Assembly (NCBI GenBank): GCA_030655135.1
Contig: JAURWC010000076.1
Span: 206,384 to 270,383, forward strand
Origin: Hyphomicrobiaceae bacterium
Lineage (GTDB): Bacteria; Pseudomonadota; Alphaproteobacteria; Rhizobiales; Hyphomicrobiaceae
Reading direction: 5' to 3'
Length of the DNA stretch: 64,000 bases
Position 1 is the stretch's first letter. The number at the start of each line of letters is the position of its first letter. Shown in pieces: positions 42,638 to 51,605 of the stretch. A model generated the notes under the pieces. The model ran no database searches, was not told where the DNA came from, and was given only the letters and a program-made list of their open reading frames with translations. A program made the translations under genes and the position numbers.

Positions 42638-43678
42638 TCAGCCGCCCGTGACGCTCATATGGCGGCCCACGGAGGGTTTCGACGTGCGGCGGTCGATGAT
42701 GAAGTCATGCCCCTTCGGTTTGGCGGCGATGGCCTGATCGATTGCTTGCTGCAGCAGCTCGTCCGTCACGCCCGCGCGCAACGGTTCACGCAAGTCCGCC
42801 TTATCGTCCTGGCCGAGGCACATATAGAGCGTACCGGTACAGGTGAGACGCACACGGTTGCAGCTTTCGCAGAAATTGTGCGTCATCGGCGTGATAAAAC
42901 CGAGGCGGCCGCCGGTTTCCCTGACCGTGACGTAACGCGCCGGACCGCCCGTGCGGTAGGGGCTGTCTTCGAGTGTGAAGGTGTTCATAAGCCGGGCGCG
43001 GACGATCGACAGCGGCAGATACTGATCGGCGCGGTTCTCGCCGATGTCGCCCATGGGCATCGCTTCGATGAAGGTGATGTCGGCGCCGCGGTCGTGGGCG
43101 AAGCGGACGAGTGTTTCGATCTCATCCTCGTTGACGCCCTTCAAGGCGACCGCATTAAGCTTGACCTTGAGGCCGGCTTTCGCAGCAGCGTCTAAACCCT
43201 GCATGACGACCTTGAGATCACCCCAGCGCGTGATGGTGCGGAACTTCTGCTCGTCGAGGCTGTCGATCGAGACGTTGACGCGGCGCACCCCGCAAGCGGC
43301 AAGGTCAGCGGCGTACTTGCCGAGCTGGCTGCCGTTGGTGGTCAGCGTCAATTCTTCGAGGTGCCCGCTGTCGAGATGACGCGATAGCGACTTGAACAGC
43401 CACATGATGTTGCGGCGGACCAGCGGCTCGCCGCCGGTGATGCGTAGCTTGCGCACGCCGCGGTCGACGAAGGCGGAGCAGACGCGATCGAGTTCTTCCA
43501 GCGTGAGCAGATCGCGCTTGGGCAGAAACGTCATGTGCTCGGACATGCAATACACGCAGCGGAAGTCGCAACGGTCAGTGACGGACACGCGCAGGTAGCT
43601 GATGTGGCGGCCGAACGTATCGACCAGCGGCTCATGCCGTTGCGGGGCGAAAATGATCGGTGGGGACGTGTCTGTCAT
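42638..43678 (-). CDS. moaA: GTP 3',8-cyclase MoaA
   Basis: Radical-SAM enzyme of molybdenum cofactor synthesis. 346 residues with the N-terminal cluster CxxxCxxC in [11 protein letters not shown], the GGEPLVRR segment, the C-terminal cluster cysteines ([10 protein letters not shown] and a third C in [12 protein letters not shown]), and the essential C-terminal Gly-Gly. ATG 43678 gives the normal length. It fits mobA and mobB at 51-52 kb in the same cofactor pathway. Confidence 0.95.
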   Translation of the reverse strand: MTDTSPPIIFAPQRHEPLVDTFGRHISYLRVSVTDRCDFRCVYCMSEHMTFLPKRDLLTLEELDRVCSAFVDRGVRKLRITGGEPLVRRNIMWLFKSLSRHLDSGHLEELTLTTNGSQLGKYAADLAACGVRRVNVSIDSLDEQKFRTITRWGDLKVVMQGLDAAAKAGLKVKLNAVALKGVNEDEIETLVRFAHDRGADITFIEAMPMGDIGENRADQYLPLSIVRARLMNTFTLEDSPYRTGGPARYVTVRETGGRLGFITPMTHNFCESCNRVRLTCTGTLYMCLGQDDKADLREPLRAGVTDELLQQAIDQAIAAKPKGHDFIIDRRTSKPSVGRHMSVTGG

Positions 43679-43857
43679 CGTATCCAGTTCAAGCACACGG
43701 TTAATTTGGGTGCGGAGGACGTCACCTTCAAGGGTCAGAACCGATACGCCAGCGCCCGGGCCGACGCAAACGCTTGTTCTTGGAAAATCGAACGGCTAGT
43801 CCTACCGCAAACATCAACAGCAGCAAAGCTGCGTTAAATGTCCCAACTGGGGGGAAA

Positions 43858-45546
43858 ATGACTGACAGTGGTGCCGCCGGGGTGGACACGCCGGGACTTC
43901 TCGATCGTGAGAGAATTATCGCGACGGCGGGTTTCAATCGTTGGCTGGTGCCACCGGCTGCCCTGTGCATCCATCTATGCATCGGCATGGCTTATGGCTT
44001 CTCGGTGTTCTGGAAGCCGCTTGAAGGTGCACTACTCGATGCCAGCGGTAAGCCGCTAGCAAGCTGCACCGGCTCGGCGACGACGTTTTCAGAGAAGGCT
44101 GCGGGCACGCTGAAGGCGCTGACTGCGACCGACTGCAACTGGAGCCAGTTCGACCTCGGCTGGATGTATACCTTCTTCTTCGTGCTGCTCGGCGTTTCTG
44201 CCGCCATCTGGGGCGGCTGGCTTGAACGTGCGGGCCCGCGCAAAGCCGGCCTGGTGGCGACGGCGTGCTGGTGCGGCGGCCTGCTTATTTCAGCGCTCGG
44301 CGTCTATCTGCATCAGCTGTGGCTGCTGTGGGTCGGATCCGGCATCATCGGCGGTATCGGCCTGGGGCTGGGTTACATCTCGCCGGTCTCCACGCTCATC
44401 AAATGGTTTCCCGACCGGCGCGGCATGGCAACGGGTATGGCGATCATGGGCTTCGGCGGCGGCGCCATGCTCGGCTCGCCGCTGGCGACGCTGCTCATGA
44501 ACCACTTCAAGACGCCGACCGATCCAGGCGTGGCCGCCACCTTCGTGGCGATGGCCCTCATCTACCTCGTCTTCATGCTCATCGGCTCGTTCGGCTACCG
44601 CGTGCCGCCCGCCGGCTGGAAACCTGAGGGCTGGACGCCGCCGGCATCCGCCAACTCCATGATCACGTCGAAGAACGTGCATCTCGACAATGCACACAAG
44701 ACACCGCAGTTCTGGCTGTTGTGGCTGGCGCTGTGCATGAACGTGTCGGCAGGCATCGGTATCATCGGCGCGGCTTCGCCGATGCTGCAGGAAACGTTCG
44801 GCGGCATGCTGACCGGCGCGGCCGATCTCGGCTACCTCGACATGAAGAAGGACGCCGGCATGGCTGCGACGGCTGCCGCCGTCGGTGCGGGTTTCGTCGG
44901 ACTGATCTCGCTGTTCAACATCTTCGGCCGTATCACGTGGGCGTCGGGGTCGGACAAGCTGGGGCGCAAGGTGACGTACTTCATCTTCTTCGTGCTCGGC
45001 GCGGCGCTGTACGTGCTGGCCGCCTCGGCGGCGGAGTGGAAGATTCTTGCGCTGTTCGTGCTATCGTTCTGCATCATTGCCTCGATGTACGGCGGTGGGT
45101 TCGCGACGATCCCGGCGTACTTGGCCGACATTTTCGGCACGCAGTTCGTCGGCGCCATCCACGGCCGCATCCTGACGGCATGGTCGACGGCCGGCATCGT
45201 CGGGCCGGTGGTGGTCAACTACCTGCACGACACGCGGCTGGCCTCGGGGATCGCTCCGGATCAGCTGTACGGGCCGATCTTCTACATCCTGGCGGGCATG
45301 CTGGTGGTGGGCTTCTTCGCCAACATGCTGGTGCGCCCGGTCGATGCGAAGTGGCACATGAGCGATGCCGAGGTGGCCGCCGAGCAGGCCAAGCTGGTGC
45401 ACAAGGCAGCGACCGCGCAGAGCGGCTCGTTCGGCATCGGCAAGGGTGGGCTCGACGCCAAAGCGGCGGCGTTTTGGATCCTGGTCGGCGTGCCGCTGGC
45501 GTGGGGCATCTGGAACACGTTCGTGAAGGCGCTGTCGCTGTTCTAG
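43858..45546 (+). CDS. OFA-family MFS transporter (oxalate/formate antiporter-like)
   Basis: 562-residue inner-membrane transporter with 12 predicted helices. The family signature is visible in GLGLGYISPVSTLIKWFPDRRGMATGMAIMGFGGGAMLGSP. An unusually long periplasmic loop after helix 1 (about 55 residues, with two Cys) and an extended region before helix 7 and at the C-terminus make it longer than OxlT. ATG 43858 has a strong GGGGGG site. The transported anion (formate, oxalate, lactate or other) is undetermined. Confidence 0.88.
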   Translation: MTDSGAAGVDTPGLLDRERIIATAGFNRWLVPPAALCIHLCIGMAYGFSVFWKPLEGALLDASGKPLASCTGSATTFSEKAAGTLKALTATDCNWSQFDLGWMYTFFFVLLGVSAAIWGGWLERAGPRKAGLVATACWCGGLLISALGVYLHQLWLLWVGSGIIGGIGLGLGYISPVSTLIKWFPDRRGMATGMAIMGFGGGAMLGSPLATLLMNHFKTPTDPGVAATFVAMALIYLVFMLIGSFGYRVPPAGWKPEGWTPPASANSMITSKNVHLDNAHKTPQFWLLWLALCMNVSAGIGIIGAASPMLQETFGGMLTGAADLGYLDMKKDAGMAATAAAVGAGFVGLISLFNIFGRITWASGSDKLGRKVTYFIFFVLGAALYVLAASAAEWKILALFVLSFCIIASMYGGGFATIPAYLADIFGTQFVGAIHGRILTAWSTAGIVGPVVVNYLHDTRLASGIAPDQLYGPIFYILAGMLVVGFFANMLVRPVDAKWHMSDAEVAAEQAKLVHKAATAQSGSFGIGKGGLDAKAAAFWILVGVPLAWGIWNTFVKALSLF

Positions 45547-45567
45547 ACCAGCCATTGGTGCAAGACG

Positions 45568-45589
45568 GGGACGGCGAACGCGCCGTCCC
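45568..45589. terminator. Hairpin between convergent genes
   Basis: Perfect 9-bp stem GGGACGGCG/CGCCGTCCC with an AACG loop, between the OFA transporter stop and the convergent acyltransferase stop. There is no T-run, so it may act as a bidirectional transcript-end structure. Confidence 0.4.
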
Positions 45590-45593
45590 GGCG

Positions 45594-46379
45594 TCACGCC
45601 GCCATCGCTAGCGGCACGGTTCCGTAGGGCGAATGCACGAAGTCCTTCATGTCGAGGATGAGCGGCATGGCGAACATGCGGAAATCTGCATCGTAGAACG
45701 GCGCAGCGAAGTAGCGGGCTCCGACCTTGGCGAACAGCTCCAACGTTCGCGGCAGCGGCACGGCCGCCAGATCGCCACGCTCCATCTCGTTGCGATGACG
45801 CTCGCCGTAGAGCCGATAGCGCGGTACGCTTGGTGGCAGCGCCTCCTGACGAGGCTCGGCGTCGAAGTCCTTCAACCACAAGCCGCGCGCTTTAAGCAGG
45901 CGCATGACGACGGCAGCATCGGCGGCGCAATCTGTTTCCGTGTTGCCCACGGCGATCCAATGCGTCACGCCGCGGCGCAGGCATTCCACGTAGGCCGCGA
46001 AATAGAGATGGTGCATCACGCCGGTACGGCGAAACGGCTTCAGCACCGACGATCGCGGTATCTCGGCAAGCGACATGTTCAAACGGAAGCGCTTGAGGTC
46101 GAGGTAGCGCTCGATGCTCAGTCCGTGACGAACGTTGCAGCGCGCGGCAACACAGGGATTGGCAAATAGCAATCGCACCGTCCCGGCCGCCTGGCCATCG
46201 ACGCGGCCGACGAAGCTTATGGTGGTGGGCAAGACGTCGAAACCATCCACCTCGCGGCCAGCCGGATAATCGCGGCTGTCAAGGTAGGCGAATTCGTCGG
46301 CGAAGACGGCGCATCGGACTTTGGCCGCCGCGGAGAGATCGGCGATAGACACAGCTTTGCTGACCGTGATGACGCTCAT
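45594..46379 (-). CDS. LuxI-superfamily acyltransferase (autoinducer-synthase fold)
   Basis: 261 residues (longer than LuxI, about 200). From ATG 46379 the LuxI-pattern residues are visible: R22 and F26 in VRCAVFADEF, D45 and D48 in REVDGFD, R69 in AGTVRLLF, and an ExxR at E106/R109 in LAEIPRSSVL. The usual Trp after F26 is not present. It may make N-acyl homoserine lactones or, more likely given its length, N-acyl amino acids as FeeM-type enzymes do. No luxR is adjacent; its neighbour is a haem-oxygenase-like protein 82 bases upstream on the same strand. Confidence 0.75.
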   Translation of the reverse strand: MSVITVSKAVSIADLSAAAKVRCAVFADEFAYLDSRDYPAGREVDGFDVLPTTISFVGRVDGQAAGTVRLLFANPCVAARCNVRHGLSIERYLDLKRFRLNMSLAEIPRSSVLKPFRRTGVMHHLYFAAYVECLRRGVTHWIAVGNTETDCAADAAVVMRLLKARGLWLKDFDAEPRQEALPPSVPRYRLYGERHRNEMERGDLAAVPLPRTLELFAKVGARYFAAPFYDADFRMFAMPLILDMKDFVHSPYGTVPLAMAA

Positions 46380-46461
46380 GGCACTCACGCTGGTTGAGAT
46401 GATGTGGGGATGAGTGCTGCGGCACGCGACGAGCGTCGCGGCCGCAGCGACAGAGGAACGA

Positions 46462-47145
46462 CTAGGCCGCGCGACGGCGCAGGCGCGCGACTTCGTTGAT
46501 GTTCTCGCACATCGCCGTATACATCAGCCGCGTTGCCGCCGCCGAAACGAGTATGACGTTCTGATCCGCGGCGCTCTTGATGCGATCGAGCTTGTCGTCG
46601 AGGCGAGAGACGTGGCCCGCGTCGGCTTCACCATAGCCGAGGTAAACGCTGGCTTTGGCGATGTCGGTGACCTTTGCCGTCTTGTTCATGCCGGCAGCGG
46701 CTTTCGGCCCGCGCTCGACCGCCAGTGTTTCGAGAACGTACGCCGGTCCGAGATAAGCGATGGGAAACGGGCTAGCCGCAATGAAACGGCAGTAGGCGTT
46801 ATAGGCCGCAACCGGCGGGCTTTCCGGAGCGTTCTCGACTTCCTTTTGCGTGAGGCCCAGCGTGACGAGATCGGCAAGAGCCAGCTTTTCGTGGCCCTTT
46901 TCCTCCTTCGATTTTTCCATCAGCAGATCGGCAAGCCATCCACTCTGGCCTGACTTGTTGAGACGTTCGCCGGCATGAGCCAGATTGGCGCTGGTCGGCC
47001 GTGTGTGGTGAAACGTCTCTTGAAGGAAAGCGATATACAGATCCTTTGATGCCGTTCCATCGAACAGGGCGCCAACAGGCGACGCGTCGACAGCCTTCAA
47101 AAGTTCATCTGCTTCGTGACGTAGCTGCGCAATGAAGTCGGACAT
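46462..47145 (-). CDS. Haem-oxygenase-like iron-containing redox enzyme (HDO type)
   Basis: 227 residues, all helical, with residues fitting a helical metal-binding core: E43 and H46/H47 (FLQETFHHTRP), E82 and H85 (EEKGHEKL), E139 (VLETLAVE), and E173, D175, H178 and D183 (YGEADAGHVSRLDD). This pattern resembles haem-oxygenase-like diiron oxidases such as UndA or CADD, rather than thiaminase TenA. ATG 47145 has GGAGG at good spacing. Its product could oxidise a fatty acid or amino acid for the acyltransferase encoded next. Function is inferred. Confidence 0.7.
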   Translation of the reverse strand: MSDFIAQLRHEADELLKAVDASPVGALFDGTASKDLYIAFLQETFHHTRPTSANLAHAGERLNKSGQSGWLADLLMEKSKEEKGHEKLALADLVTLGLTQKEVENAPESPPVAAYNAYCRFIAASPFPIAYLGPAYVLETLAVERGPKAAAGMNKTAKVTDIAKASVYLGYGEADAGHVSRLDDKLDRIKSAADQNVILVSAAATRLMYTAMCENINEVARLRRRAA

Positions 47146-47279
47146 GATGTCCTCCATTCGCCCACTTACACCACACCCCTTGCGCATCAGCGCCCCGATG
47201 CACGTAGAGATAGTTCTGCATTGCGTTGGAATTTTGCTTTGGCCGCAGCGCAAATGTGATTCGATCTAGTGCAATCGGC

Positions 47280-47639
47280 CTAAGCCAACAGATCGCGCAC
47301 GGCGCTGCGGACGTGATCGAGCGTGAAAGGTTTGGAGAGAACCGAGACGCGTCCGACGGAGACAGCTTTCGCGCGTTCAAGCTCCTCGGCAAAGCCCGAC
47401 ATCATCAACACACGAATGCCGGGGATGATGGTTTCGGCGCGTTTGGCGAGCGAGATGCCGTCGAGACCCGGCATGTTGACGTCGGTAACCAGAACGTCGA
47501 CTTTCGTGCCGGCGTTCAAGCTATCCAGTGCTTCGCTGCCATCCTGCGCAATTTCGACAGTATGGCCATCCGATTCCAAAGCACGCTTGACGAGATCGCG
47601 CGTCGGCTTGTCATCGTCGGCCAACAGGATGCGTGCCAT
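47280..47639 (-). CDS. cpdR: CpdR-like single-domain response regulator
   Basis: 119 residues comprising only a receiver domain: acidic LADDDKP, phospho-acceptor Asp in VLVTDVNMPGLDG, MMSGFAEEL, and Lys in LSKPFTLDH. This is the layout of CpdR, which in its unphosphorylated state delivers ClpXP substrates such as PdeA and CtrA. ATG 47639 has CCGGAG at ideal spacing. It follows hpt by two bases, an arrangement conserved in Hyphomicrobiales. Confidence 0.85.
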   Translation of the reverse strand: MARILLADDDKPTRDLVKRALESDGHTVEIAQDGSEALDSLNAGTKVDVLVTDVNMPGLDGISLAKRAETIIPGIRVLMMSGFAEELERAKAVSVGRVSVLSKPFTLDHVRSAVRDLLA

Positions 47640-47641
47640 GC

Positions 47642-48190
47642 TCAAACTCCGGAGACGACGCGGCCGACGAACGGCAGCTCGCGATAGCGGTGCGCCACGT
47701 CCATACCATAGCCGACGACGAATTCGTCAGGACATTCGAAGGCGCAGAAATCTGCCTGAACATCGACGGCACGCGGCAGCTTCTTGTCGAGCAACACGCA
47801 GGTAAGAATGGATTTGGCGCCGCGCGCGGATATGAGATCCTTGGCAAACGCCAGGGTGCGGCCCGAGTCCAAGACGTCGTCGACGAGGATGACATTGCGG
47901 TTGTCAACGCCGAGATCGAGATCGCGCAGAATTTCAACCTTGCCGGACGATACTTTGCTCTTGCGATAGCTGGACAGGGTCAGAAAATCGACCTCCGGCG
48001 CCATGCCGGCGTGGTGCATTGCGCGGATCAAATCCGCCGCGAAAACAAAGCTACCCTTCAGCACCGCCACGACGAGAAGTTGCTTTATATCGCGGGCATG
48101 GATTTCAGCAGCCAGCTCACCGATTCGGGTGGCGATCTGCTCGGCGGAGAATATGACGTCAAGCCCGTTGCTTGGCGTTTCGTCGTGCAT
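47642..48190 (-). CDS. hpt: Hypoxanthine phosphoribosyltransferase
   Basis: Purine salvage enzyme converting hypoxanthine (and guanine) with PRPP to nucleotides. 182 residues with the PRPP motif VILVDDVLDSGRTL, LKGSFVFAADLIRAM near the N-terminus, and VDVQADFCAFECPDEFVVGYG towards the end. Normal length. Probably co-transcribed with cpdR; divergent from ftsE. Confidence 0.94.
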   Translation of the reverse strand: MHDETPSNGLDVIFSAEQIATRIGELAAEIHARDIKQLLVVAVLKGSFVFAADLIRAMHHAGMAPEVDFLTLSSYRKSKVSSGKVEILRDLDLGVDNRNVILVDDVLDSGRTLAFAKDLISARGAKSILTCVLLDKKLPRAVDVQADFCAFECPDEFVVGYGMDVAHRYRELPFVGRVVSGV

Positions 48191-48463
48191 ACGTTCGATC
48201 CTTTCCGGTAGAGACCATGGACAGACCAGTAGGATAGTTCAGGCAATCGGCACCAAGGCCGCCTGTAGCCCGCCCACGTTAGCGGCCAAACGACGCCGCT
48301 GCCAATCCTAGCCCTATCATCGCTTGCTGTGCACACGAGCCTGCCACAATCCTAACAGATTGATCGCGGTTCGCGTTTCTCGCATAAAGAGGACAACGCG
48401 GGGGCTTCTCCGCGATCCTGTGCTGGTGGCGTATCCGCAATTTTGGACTTATGGACGGCGACC

Positions 48464-49126
48464 GTGATCCGTTTGACGAACGTCGGCTTGAAGTATGACC
48501 GGGGGCCCGAGGTCCTGTCGGACGTCAATTTTCATTTGAAGCCTGGCTCCTTCCACTTCCTCACCGGACCGTCGGGTGCTGGCAAGACGTCGCTGCTGCG
48601 CCTGCTGTTCATGTCGATCCGGCCGACACGTGGCCAGTTGCATATGTTCAGCCAGGACGTCAGCCGCGTATCGGCCTCCAAGCGCGCCCAGCTGCGACGG
48701 CGGGTCGGCATCGTGTTCCAGGACTTCCGGCTGCTGGACCATTTGACGACATGGCAGAACGTGGCGCTGCCGCTGCGCGTGGTCGACAAGCGCGCCAACA
48801 TCAACGACGACAAGGAAGACGTGACGGACCTGCTGCAGTGGGTGGGACTCGGTGACCGCATGCACGCCTATCCCTCTGTTCTGTCGGGCGGAGAAAAGCA
48901 GCGCGCGGCCATTGCGCGTGCGCTGATCCGCAAGCCGGAGATCCTGCTCGCGGACGAGCCGACGGGTAACGTCGACCCGCAGATGGCGCGGCGGCTGCTG
49001 CGTCTCTTCATCGAACTGAACCGGCTCGGCACGTCGGTTCTCATCGCCACCCACGATCATCAACTGATGCGGCAGTTCAAAGCGCCGCGGCTGGAGTTGC
49101 ACGACGGACATGTCCGGATCGTATGA
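48464..49126 (+). CDS. ftsE: Cell division ATP-binding protein FtsE
   Basis: ABC ATPase that with FtsX controls septal peptidoglycan hydrolases. 220 residues with Walker A (GPSGAGKTSLL), Q-loop region (VFQDFRLL), signature LSGGEKQR and Walker B (ILLADEPTG). GTG 48464 yields VIRLTNVGLKYD, the typical FtsE N-terminus; an upstream TTG is possible but less likely. Overlaps ftsX by 17 bases. Confidence 0.94.
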   Translation: MIRLTNVGLKYDRGPEVLSDVNFHLKPGSFHFLTGPSGAGKTSLLRLLFMSIRPTRGQLHMFSQDVSRVSASKRAQLRRRVGIVFQDFRLLDHLTTWQNVALPLRVVDKRANINDDKEDVTDLLQWVGLGDRMHAYPSVLSGGEKQRAAIARALIRKPEILLADEPTGNVDPQMARRLLRLFIELNRLGTSVLIATHDHQLMRQFKAPRLELHDGHVRIV

Positions 49127-50225
49127 TAAAGATGCACGCTGGGCGGCGCAGCGCGGGGCACGCGTGACGACGCAGCCGCCGCCCGAGCGCTATGACGAAT
49201 ACGAGGTGCCGCCGACGCAGAACACGCGGCTGGACCAGTTCGACAACGTGCATCCCGGCGACTACGCGCAGGAAGAGCAGTTTGCCCCCGTGCGCGGCGG
49301 CAAGAAGGCGCCCGCGGCGTCCGATATGATGAACGCCGCCATCGTGCCGCCCGGCTCGGTCACGGGCAGCTCGCTGACGCTGGTTGTCTCTATCATGTGC
49401 TTTCTCGCCTGCCTGACGGCGGGTGCGGTGTTCATGATCCACCAGTCGGCCGAAGCGTGGGTCAAGGATATCGCCAGTGAAGTCACCGTGCAGGTCGAAC
49501 CGCCGGATACGGGTGATGCGGAAAAGATTGTCAGCGACGTTTCGGCATTCCTCACCAAGGAGCGCGGCATCAGCGCGGTGAAGGTGCTGAGCGTTGAAGA
49601 CAGCGCGCAGCTGCTGGAGCCGTGGCTCGGCAGCATCGATACGCTGAAAGCGCTCCCGGTGCCGCGGCTGATCGCGCTTGAGCTCGATCGTTCGGCACCT
49701 CCCGACCTGGAAGCTGTTCGCGCGTCGCTCAGCGGCCAGTTCCAGGGCGTGACGCTGGATGATCATCGTGGCTGGCAACGCCAGATCCGGACCGTAACGC
49801 ACGGCTTCGCTCTTGGCGGGCTCGGCATCCTGCTGCTGGTCGCTTCAGCCACGACGGCCGTTATCGTGGCGGCGACGCGCAGTGCGTTGGCATCCAACCG
49901 TGAGATCGTGGAGGTCCTGCACTTCGTGGGTGCAACCGATCGCTTCATCGCGCGCGAGTTCGAAAAGCATTTCCTCAGCCTCGGCATTCGCGCCGGGCTC
50001 GTCGGTGCGCTATGCGCGATGGCGACGTTCCTGCTGTTGCCGTTCGTACTTGGCTTGATCGGCGGCGGCGCGGTGACCCTGGCGGAGATCCAGCGGCTGG
50101 TGGGCGCGGGTTCACTCGACCTGGCGGGCTACGTACTGCTGGGCATCGTGGTGATCGTGATCGCCGCGCTGTGCATGCTGACGTCGCGCTTCGGCGTTTA
50201 TCGCATCCTGAATTCGAAGCAGTAG
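49110..50225 (+). CDS. ftsX: Cell division protein FtsX
   Basis: Integral partner of FtsE. 371 residues: a long cytoplasmic N-terminus (about 90 residues, rich in Arg, Glu and Pro), a first membrane helix (SLTLVVSIMCFLACLTAGAV), a periplasmic domain (about 110-225), and three C-terminal helices with LHFVGATDRFIAREF in the first loop. The N-terminal extension exceeds that of E. coli FtsX and is common in alphaproteobacteria. The ATG lies inside ftsE. Confidence 0.93.
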   Translation: MSGSYDKDARWAAQRGARVTTQPPPERYDEYEVPPTQNTRLDQFDNVHPGDYAQEEQFAPVRGGKKAPAASDMMNAAIVPPGSVTGSSLTLVVSIMCFLACLTAGAVFMIHQSAEAWVKDIASEVTVQVEPPDTGDAEKIVSDVSAFLTKERGISAVKVLSVEDSAQLLEPWLGSIDTLKALPVPRLIALELDRSAPPDLEAVRASLSGQFQGVTLDDHRGWQRQIRTVTHGFALGGLGILLLVASATTAVIVAATRSALASNREIVEVLHFVGATDRFIAREFEKHFLSLGIRAGLVGALCAMATFLLLPFVLGLIGGGAVTLAEIQRLVGAGSLDLAGYVLLGIVVIVIAALCMLTSRFGVYRILNSKQ

Positions 50226-50264
50226 CTGCCGGGTACACTTAGCGCACAGGCTAGGTCAAGCGCC

Positions 50265-51023
50265 CTAAGGGCAAGCCTCGACGGCGGGGACTGAGGAGGC
50301 CGAACGCTGCTTGGCCAGCGCGATGGCCGCCGTTTTCATGGCTTTGCCGTCACCCTCGCCGAGAGCAGATGCATGACAGGTGGCGAGCGCCGTTGCCAAG
50401 GCAATTGCTGCCGCGGTTGCTGCTTCCGCCCCGGCGGCCGATTCTGCGGGAACAGCCATTGCCACGTTTGCGCCTTCAGCCTTCGCGAGAGGCGTCGTAA
50501 CCGAAATGACATTGGCGAGGTTCAGCGATGCCGGATAGAGCGGGGCCGTCTCCCCCGCTGGCACGACGAACAACAGCTTCGGAAAGACTTCGGCAGCCTT
50601 CGTGAAAATTGCCCAGTCTTCCATTTTAGCGCTCGTGTTCGTGACGACGACGATGCGGACCAGTGTGCGCGACAAGAAGCTGGCCGCGCCACCGACGCCT
50701 TTGTAGTCCGCCGCATCGACGCGGACGGGAACGAGTTCGATGCCGGGGTTGCTGAGGAGCGCTTTCGCCTGGGCGTTGGAGACCGCGTCCTTGCTGTAGG
50801 GGAAGATGTCGTTGTCGACGAAGTCCCAGCCGACGATGCTGCCTTCGCCGTCGCGCGCCAGGCGCTGCGCAAGTGACATGTCCGTGTAATCGATGCCTGC
50901 GCCGACAATGGCGACTGGGACCAGACCTGGATCTTTCGCCGGCGGCACTTTTGGGTCCGCCGCGAAGGCGGAGCTCGGGATGGTGCAGGCAAATGCGAGG
51001 GTGCCGATTAGCTGACGAAACAC
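50265..51023 (-). CDS. Secreted subtilase-like protein lacking the catalytic triad
   Basis: 252 residues with a Sec signal peptide (FACTIPSSAFA-AD). The rest resembles an S8 subtilisin: VPVAIVGAGIDY for the usual AVIDTGID, GWDFVDNDIFP, ELVPVRVD, and LLFVVPAGE ... YPASLNLANVISV. The triad Asp aligns with G41, the triad His with about S82, the oxyanion Asn with E158 and the triad Ser with about E200, so no catalytic residue remains. It is a pseudo-peptidase by inference. GTG 51023 has AAGAGG at good spacing. Convergent with ftsX. Confidence 0.65.
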   Translation of the reverse strand: MFRQLIGTLAFACTIPSSAFAADPKVPPAKDPGLVPVAIVGAGIDYTDMSLAQRLARDGEGSIVGWDFVDNDIFPYSKDAVSNAQAKALLSNPGIELVPVRVDAADYKGVGGAASFLSRTLVRIVVVTNTSAKMEDWAIFTKAAEVFPKLLFVVPAGETAPLYPASLNLANVISVTTPLAKAEGANVAMAVPAESAAGAEAATAAAIALATALATCHASALGEGDGKAMKTAAIALAKQRSASSVPAVEACP

Positions 51024-51086
51024 GCGAGCCTCTTATGTTGGCGCTGACGCGCGAATTACCGTCGGCGCCCGCCGCGCGAGTTGCCG

Positions 51087-51605
51087 TTAGCTCTGCTGCG
51101 CGAGCTTCAAGTGCGCTGCAATCACATCGGCAATACCGGCTACATCGTCAAGAGCAAGCACGGGAAGGCCGTGGCCCTCGGTCTCATGATCGGTGGCGAT
51201 GGCAATCACGCTGCGGTCGCCCGGCGCAAATGTTTCCTTGCTCTTGGACTCGCGGCGGCGCAGCTCGATCTTGGGGATGGGTTCCCGCTTGTAGCCCTCG
51301 GCGATCACGAGATCGACCGGCGAAAGGCGCGCGAGCATTTCGCTGAACGAGGGCTCGGGCTCGTCGCGCAGTTCGTGCACCATGGCCCAGCGCCCACCGG
51401 AGACGATGGCGACTTCCGTCGCCCCGGCGCGGCGGTGGCGCGCGCTATCGGTCTCGCCCTCGTCGATCTGGAAATCATGATGCGCGTGCTTGATGGTCGC
51501 GACCTTCAGGCCACGACGGGTGAATTCCTCGATCAAGCGAACCGTAAGCGTTGTCTTGCCGGAATTCTTCCAGCCGGCGATGCCGATAACGGGTGGTGCT
51601 GTCAT
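51087..51605 (-). CDS. mobB: Molybdopterin-guanine dinucleotide biosynthesis protein MobB
   Basis: GTP-binding adapter for molybdenum cofactor maturation. 172 residues with the Walker A loop GWKNSGKTTL, the conserved TIKHAHHDFQID, and VIAEGYKREPIPKIE. Its ATG overlaps the mobA stop (ATGA), so the genes are coupled. Confidence 0.94.
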   Translation of the reverse strand: MTAPPVIGIAGWKNSGKTTLTVRLIEEFTRRGLKVATIKHAHHDFQIDEGETDSARHRRAGATEVAIVSGGRWAMVHELRDEPEPSFSEMLARLSPVDLVIAEGYKREPIPKIELRRRESKSKETFAPGDRSVIAIATDHETEGHGLPVLALDDVAGIADVIAAHLKLAQQS

